A stretch of 43,355 bases of DNA, taken from assembly GCF_000169155.1 (NCBI RefSeq), contig NZ_AAWL01000021.1:1-43355 (forward strand). Reading direction: 5' to 3'. The notes below the pieces were generated by a model. It made no database searches. It had not been told where the DNA came from and saw only the letters and a program-made list of their open reading frames with translations. Both the position numbers and the translations under genes were made by a program. The DNA comes from Thermosinus carboxydivorans Nor1. GTDB lineage: Bacteria; Bacillota; Negativicutes; Sporomusales; Thermosinaceae. The first letter of the stretch is position 1. The number at the start of each line of letters is the position of its first letter. Positions 39,687-43,355 of this stretch are shown here, one piece after another.

Positions 39687-40346
39687 TCAAACGGCGCCGC
39701 TGGCGACGGCCAGGCCGGCCACACGCTTGGCGCCGGCGGCTTTCAGCACCCGAGCGCACTCCTCCATCGTCACGCCGGTGGTAAAAATATCGTCAACCAA
39801 TAACAGAGTTTTTCCCGCTACCAATTCCGGGCGCGTAACATAAAACGCGCCTTTTATATTTTGCCGCCGCTCGGACACAGTTAGCCGCCACTGGGGCGCC
39901 GTGGGACGGCAGCGCACCAGCACGTCGAGCCACACCAGGCCTTGATTGGCCGCCCACTCGCGGAAAATCAGCTCGGTCTGGTTAAACCCCCGCTCTTTCT
40001 GCCGCGCCGCATCAAGCGGCACCGGCACTACCGCCTGACTGCCCCGGCTGTACTCGCCCGCGCCGCTTCTCGCCACCAACCAGGCGAGGTGCCGGGCGTA
40101 GCGTTCGGCCCGCTGAAACTTGAGGCGGCGGATAATTTTCTGCACCCCCGCCGCATAGTCGCAGGCGGCATAACACGCGTCGAGATATTTTAAGCGGTGC
40201 TCGGCCACATTGATCAGCCGCGCCCCGGCCACCGCCGCCAGGCAGGGCTGACACCACGCGCCATGCTCGGTTACTCCGGCGCGGCAGGCCGGGCACTTGG
40301 GCGGGTAGATAAGATCAAGCAGCGCCCGCCGCCAAGCGTTCAGCAT
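39687..40346 (-). CDS. comFC: ComFC phosphoribosyltransferase-like competence protein
   Basis: ComFC works with the ComFA helicase in DNA uptake; the domain is a phosphoribosyltransferase fold. The 219-residue protein has the N-terminal zinc site CPACRAGV..WCQPC, KERGFNQTELI, and the PRPP loop LLLVDDIFTTGVTM. It overlaps the end of recD2 by 7 bp, so the two are translated together. No comFA is found in the window. Confidence 0.93.
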   Translation of the reverse strand: MLNAWRRALLDLIYPPKCPACRAGVTEHGAWCQPCLAAVAGARLINVAEHRLKYLDACYAACDYAAGVQKIIRRLKFQRAERYARHLAWLVARSGAGEYSRGSQAVVPVPLDAARQKERGFNQTELIFREWAANQGLVWLDVLVRCRPTAPQWRLTVSERRQNIKGAFYVTRPELVAGKTLLLVDDIFTTGVTMEECARVLKAAGAKRVAGLAVASGAV

Positions 40347-42499
40347 AGGCTTTCCCCCCGCAGCCGCTCGGCCAGCAGCGAATAGCGCCGCCGGGTGCGG
40401 TCATTGGCCAGGGCCGTGTTGAGGGCTGCTTTCGAGCCCAGGAGAATCACCCGCTCCTTAGCTCGCGTGACGGCCGTATACAGGAGGTTGCGTTGAAGCA
40501 TGATGCGGTGACCGGGCACTAAAGGCAGAATCACGACCGGGTACTCGCTGCCCTGGCTTTTGTGCACGCTCATGGCGTAGGCCAGCTGCAGTTCGTCCAA
40601 CTCTCCCCGCTCATACATCACCGGGCCGTCGGGATAGCGGACGATGACCACGCCGTCGTCGATGGCGGCAATAAAGCCGATGTCGCCGTTGAAGACACCT
40701 TTGGTATAGTTATTGCGGATCTGCATGACTTTGTCGCCTTCACGCAGCGTCTGGTTGACGGCCTGGATCCAGCCCTTGGCCGGATCCGGCGGGTTGAGCG
40801 CCCCCTGCAGCAGCCGGTTGAGGTTTTCCACGCCGCACACCAGACGGTGCATGGGCGACAGCACCTGCACGTCGCGCAGCACGTCATAGCCCGCGGCCGG
40901 CAGTTCCTCGCGGCACAGGCGGACAATCGCCTCGGCCACGGCTTCGTCGCCGGCGATTTCGCGAAACTGAAAATTCGCATCTTTACGACAGTCGGGCACC
41001 AGGCCGCGGTTGATGCGGTGGGCGTTATGGACGATGATGCTCTCGCCCGCCTGCCGGAAGACCTCGGTCAGCCGCACTACCGGCAGCCGGCCGCAGCGGA
41101 TGACGTCCTTGAGAACCGACCCGGGACCGACCGCGGGCAGCTGATCCACGTCGCCAACCAGCACCAGCCGGCAGCCGTCCGGAATAGCCCGCAGCAAGTG
41201 GTTCATGAGTACAATATCCATCATCGACACCTCGTCGACAATGACGACATCGGCGTCGAGCGGATTATCCTCGTTGCGGGCGAAATACGGCGCGCCGTCC
41301 TCCCCACCGCCCGCCTCCAGCAGGCGGTGCACGGTCTGGGCTTCCCGCCCCGTCGTCTCGCTCAGGCGCTTGGCCGCCCGGCCGGTGGGCGCCGCCAGCA
41401 CGATCTTGAGTCCCGCATCCTCTAGCACGGCCAAAATACCGCGCACCGTCGTCGTTTTGCCGGTACCCGGTCCGCCGGTCAGCACCAGCACCCCGTACGC
41501 CAAAGCGGACACCAGTGCTTCCTTCTGCGCCGCTGCCAGCTCAAGGCCCGCCCCCTGTTCCCAGGCGGCAGCCGCCGCCGCGTAATCGGCCGTCCGCACC
41601 GGCTTGGCCTTGGCCTTCAGCCTGAGTAGCCGCTCAGCCACCCGTTTTTCGGCGTAATACAGATACTCGGGATAAATCAGCCGCAGGCCATGGTAATCTT
41701 CGACGCAAAGGCGGTTTTCTTTCAGCAGCCGGTCAAGGGTCATGGCCGCCTCATACTGGTCGACCTGCAGTAGTTTGGCCGTCTCCTGCACCAACAACTC
41801 CTCGGGCACACAGCAGTGGCCCGCCTGGGCCGTCTGCAGCAGGGCAAAATGAATGCCGGCCGTCAACCGCCCGGGGTGATTGGTAGCAATGCCCAGCGCC
41901 ATAGCAATATGGTCGGCGGTGCGGAAGCCGATGCCGTCCACTTCCAGCGCCAGGCGGTAGGGGTTGTCCCGCAGCACGTCCAGCGCCGCCGCACCGTAAT
42001 GGGCGTAAATGCGGGCCGCGTAGACGCCTGATACGCCGTGCGTTTCCAGAAACAGCATGATTTCCCGCAGCTCCGCCTGAGAAACATAGGAGTTATGGAT
42101 CATCTCCGCCTTCTTGGTGCCGATGCCCTCCACTTCCACCAGCCGGTGCGGGTAGTGCTCGATGATTTCCAGCGTCCGTTCGCCAAAATGCTTGACCAGC
42201 CGCGCCGCCATGGCCGGGCCGACCCCTTTGACCGCGCCGGAGCCAAGGAACCGTTCAATCCCCTGCAGCGTCGACGGGGCAATCCGCCGGCAGCCGTCAA
42301 CTTTGAACTGCCGCCCGAATTTGGCATGCTCCACCCACTGGCCGGTAAGCTCGACCTGTTCGCCGAGTAGCGGGGCAAACAGCGTGCCGACCGCCGTTAT
42401 CGCGGCATTTGCGCCGTCGGGGCGCAGCTTAAACACGACAAACCCGGTGTCGGCGCTATGAAAAGTTATATTCTCGACAATTCCGGTCAGCTTTTCCAC
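40340..42499 (-). CDS. recD2: ATP-dependent helicase RecD2
   Basis: A 719-residue SF1B helicase (RecD2/YrrC) for 5'-3' unwinding in repair. It has the OB-like N-terminus (GIVENITFHSADTGFVVFKLRP), helix-hairpin-helix repeats (about 90-200), Walker A LTGGPGTGKTTTV, Walker B VIVDEVSMMD, LVGDVDQLPAVG, and the C-terminal SVHKSQGSEYPVVI. The start is a GTG at 42499 with AAGGAG six bases before it; a TTG nine codons upstream lacks a site. It is coupled to comFC by overlap. Confidence 0.94.
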   Translation of the reverse strand: MEKLTGIVENITFHSADTGFVVFKLRPDGANAAITAVGTLFAPLLGEQVELTGQWVEHAKFGRQFKVDGCRRIAPSTLQGIERFLGSGAVKGVGPAMAARLVKHFGERTLEIIEHYPHRLVEVEGIGTKKAEMIHNSYVSQAELREIMLFLETHGVSGVYAARIYAHYGAAALDVLRDNPYRLALEVDGIGFRTADHIAMALGIATNHPGRLTAGIHFALLQTAQAGHCCVPEELLVQETAKLLQVDQYEAAMTLDRLLKENRLCVEDYHGLRLIYPEYLYYAEKRVAERLLRLKAKAKPVRTADYAAAAAAWEQGAGLELAAAQKEALVSALAYGVLVLTGGPGTGKTTTVRGILAVLEDAGLKIVLAAPTGRAAKRLSETTGREAQTVHRLLEAGGGEDGAPYFARNEDNPLDADVVIVDEVSMMDIVLMNHLLRAIPDGCRLVLVGDVDQLPAVGPGSVLKDVIRCGRLPVVRLTEVFRQAGESIIVHNAHRINRGLVPDCRKDANFQFREIAGDEAVAEAIVRLCREELPAAGYDVLRDVQVLSPMHRLVCGVENLNRLLQGALNPPDPAKGWIQAVNQTLREGDKVMQIRNNYTKGVFNGDIGFIAAIDDGVVIVRYPDGPVMYERGELDELQLAYAMSVHKSQGSEYPVVILPLVPGHRIMLQRNLLYTAVTRAKERVILLGSKAALNTALANDRTRRRYSLLAERLRGESLC

Positions 42500-42585
42500 C
42501 TGCGTCTCCTTACTTTCGTCCTGCAAATACGTGTTTGGTTAATTATTTCGCATTTAGGCGGAAAAAATCCTTTAAACAAATTTAA

Positions 42586-42634
42586 AACCGCAAAGATATT
42601 CATGCCAATAATTGGCACCACAAAGCATGAAAAC
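42586..42634 (-). repeat. Module A hairpin repeat at the left edge of IS110 copy 2
   Basis: Same block as 24782-24831 with two differences (ATATTC for ATAATC and one A fewer in the hairpin loop). IS110 copy 2 begins right after the final GAAAAC. Confidence 0.85.
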
Positions 42635-42838
42635 GGATAGTCTGCGGCGAATATTTAGCTTGCGGCTGGGCGACCAAAGGACGTCGCGTACTAGCGCTTC
42701 GAGCCTGACGCAAAGATTGTCCTCAATCATTCGGTGCATCACTAACTGTCACCTCCTATTGGAGAGTACGCAGGGTAGAATACATCCCTAGAGATGATTG
42801 CACCAGTCGCAAAATAAGGCCGCAGAAGGAGAATTAGA
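42635..42838 (+). ncRNA. Candidate IS110 bridge RNA region, copy 2
   Basis: Homologue of 24832-25035. Differences fall where pairing is kept (GCGT-ACTA-GCGC) or in a loop (CTCC-TATT-GGAG); one change weakens the outermost pair of the closing stem. Confidence 0.55.
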
Positions 42839-43355
42839 ATGAGTAACAATGTCCAGGTAGTTTATGAGCGGTGTTGCGGGTTAGACATTCACAAACGCAA
42901 AATTGAAGCCTGTGCCCTGGTAGGCGAAAAAATGCGGCGCAACAGTTTCGGCACTACGTCAGAACAGTTGCACAAACTTGCCGATTGGTTAAAAAAACAT
43001 GAGGTTGAAATCGTAGCAATGGAAAGCACCGGTGTTTACTGGAAGCCGGTTATCAACGTTCTGGAAGCCGAAGGAATAAAAGCGATAATAGTCAATGCTC
43101 AGCACATTAAAAACGTACCTGGACGAAAAACCGATGTTAAAGATGCCGAGTGGATAGCTTCGCTTCTTCGCCATGGACTACTAAAACCAAGCTTCATTCC
43201 CGAGCGCAGGCAACGGGAAATGCGGGAAATCACAAGATTACGCACCTCTAAAATTCAAGAACGCGCCCGTGAAATCCAACGGCTGCAAAAATTCTTGGAA
43301 GGCTGCAACATAAAATTGTCATCAGTGGTAAGCGATATAAACGGCGAACGGCGAA
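42839..43355 (+). CDS. IS110 family transposase, 5' part
   Basis: The first 172 codons match copy 1 with two substitutions (Val for Ile28, Ser for Ala137), including Asp16, Glu62, Asp99 and Asp102. In the last 15 bases it departs: one T is missing relative to copy 1 (GGCGAACGG against GGCGTAACGG), which would shift the frame. As this is the very edge of the sequence, an assembly or read error is as likely as a real mutation. Confidence 0.88.
   Translation, partial: MSNNVQVVYERCCGLDIHKRKIEACALVGEKMRRNSFGTTSEQLHKLADWLKKHEVEIVAMESTGVYWKPVINVLEAEGIKAIIVNAQHIKNVPGRKTDVKDAEWIASLLRHGLLKPSFIPERRQREMREITRLRTSKIQERAREIQRLQKFLEGCNIKLSSVVSDINGERR

Larger units (their letters stand above)
42635..43355 (+). 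mobile_element. IS110-family insertion sequence, copy 2 (cut by window end)
   Basis: Same left edge and same 204-bp non-coding segment as copy 1, then the first 517 bp of the transposase gene. The two copies differ at five positions in the non-coding part. Same orientation, 17.8 kb apart. Confidence 0.9.

Noticed and set aside
40562-41425. A 287-codon plus-strand ORF inside recD2
   Set aside because: Antisense of a clear helicase with all motifs; His/Gln/Val-rich composition typical of a shadow frame.

Overview
The window looks like a chromosomal segment of a motile, sporulation-lineage Firmicute. Gene content and order suggest a Negativicute of the Sporomusa/Thermosinus type, but no rRNA or tRNA is present to confirm this. 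The core is a B. subtilis-like late flagellar locus read on the minus strand: recD2 - comFC - yvyF - flgM - flgN - flgK - flgL - DUF6470 (yviE-like) - fliW - csrA - flagellin, and further on flaG - fliD - fliS - fliT-like. The normally compact order has been opened at several points by accessory DNA. A plus-strand block inside it (about 5.8-13.4 kb) carries an Rrf2-type regulator, cydABDC and a phosphofructokinase.

Layout from left to right: the 5' part of an amino-acid ABC transporter lipoprotein; a zinc-ribbon protein preceded by a promoter and a 250-260 nt region closed by a perfect 8-bp long-range stem (candidate structured RNA, possibly raiA-like); fliT-like/fliS/fliD/flaG with a sigma-28-like promoter; mntH; rrf2-cydABDC; pfk; DUF2225 and Uma2 proteins; two 92%-identical copies each of a YjfB-type and a FlaG-like small protein, with a 14 x 9-residue repeat protein, a truncated AbiEii locus, a DUF4143 ATPase and hicAB among them; fliB with a small partner; flagellin, whose leader has a sigma-28 promoter and a CsrA-type GGA hairpin; an IS110-family element; an AAA-ATPase/DUF4276 (TOPRIM-like) pair between two paralogous Uma2 genes; a GNAT module with no ordinary start; a PHD/RelE-type TA pair next to a fragmentary duplicate of csrA-fliW; csrA and fliW; hepT/mntA; the flgL-flgM operon; an HD-GYP protein; comFC-recD2; and a second, cut-off IS110 copy.

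How the genes work together: FlgM (anti-sigma-28), FlgN, FliS and the FliT-like protein (chaperones), FlgK/FlgL/FliD (hook junctions and cap), FliW-CsrA (translation control of flagellin) and FliB (flagellin lysine methylation) form one filament-assembly module. The Rrf2 gene overlaps cydA and lies behind a perfect 20-bp palindrome, suggesting redox or Fe-S control of the bd oxidase and its maturation transporter.

The most unusual feature is a family of composite intergenic repeats. It has three modules: S, a 7-bp tandem repeat; B, a long hairpin with an inner stem-loop; and A, a short hairpin block. Stem sequences differ between copies but pairing is kept, and the arm mismatches become G-U pairs in one orientation only, which points to an RNA-level structure. 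Both IS110 copies begin directly after the same position of module A, so this bridge-RNA-type recombinase appears to use the repeat as its target.
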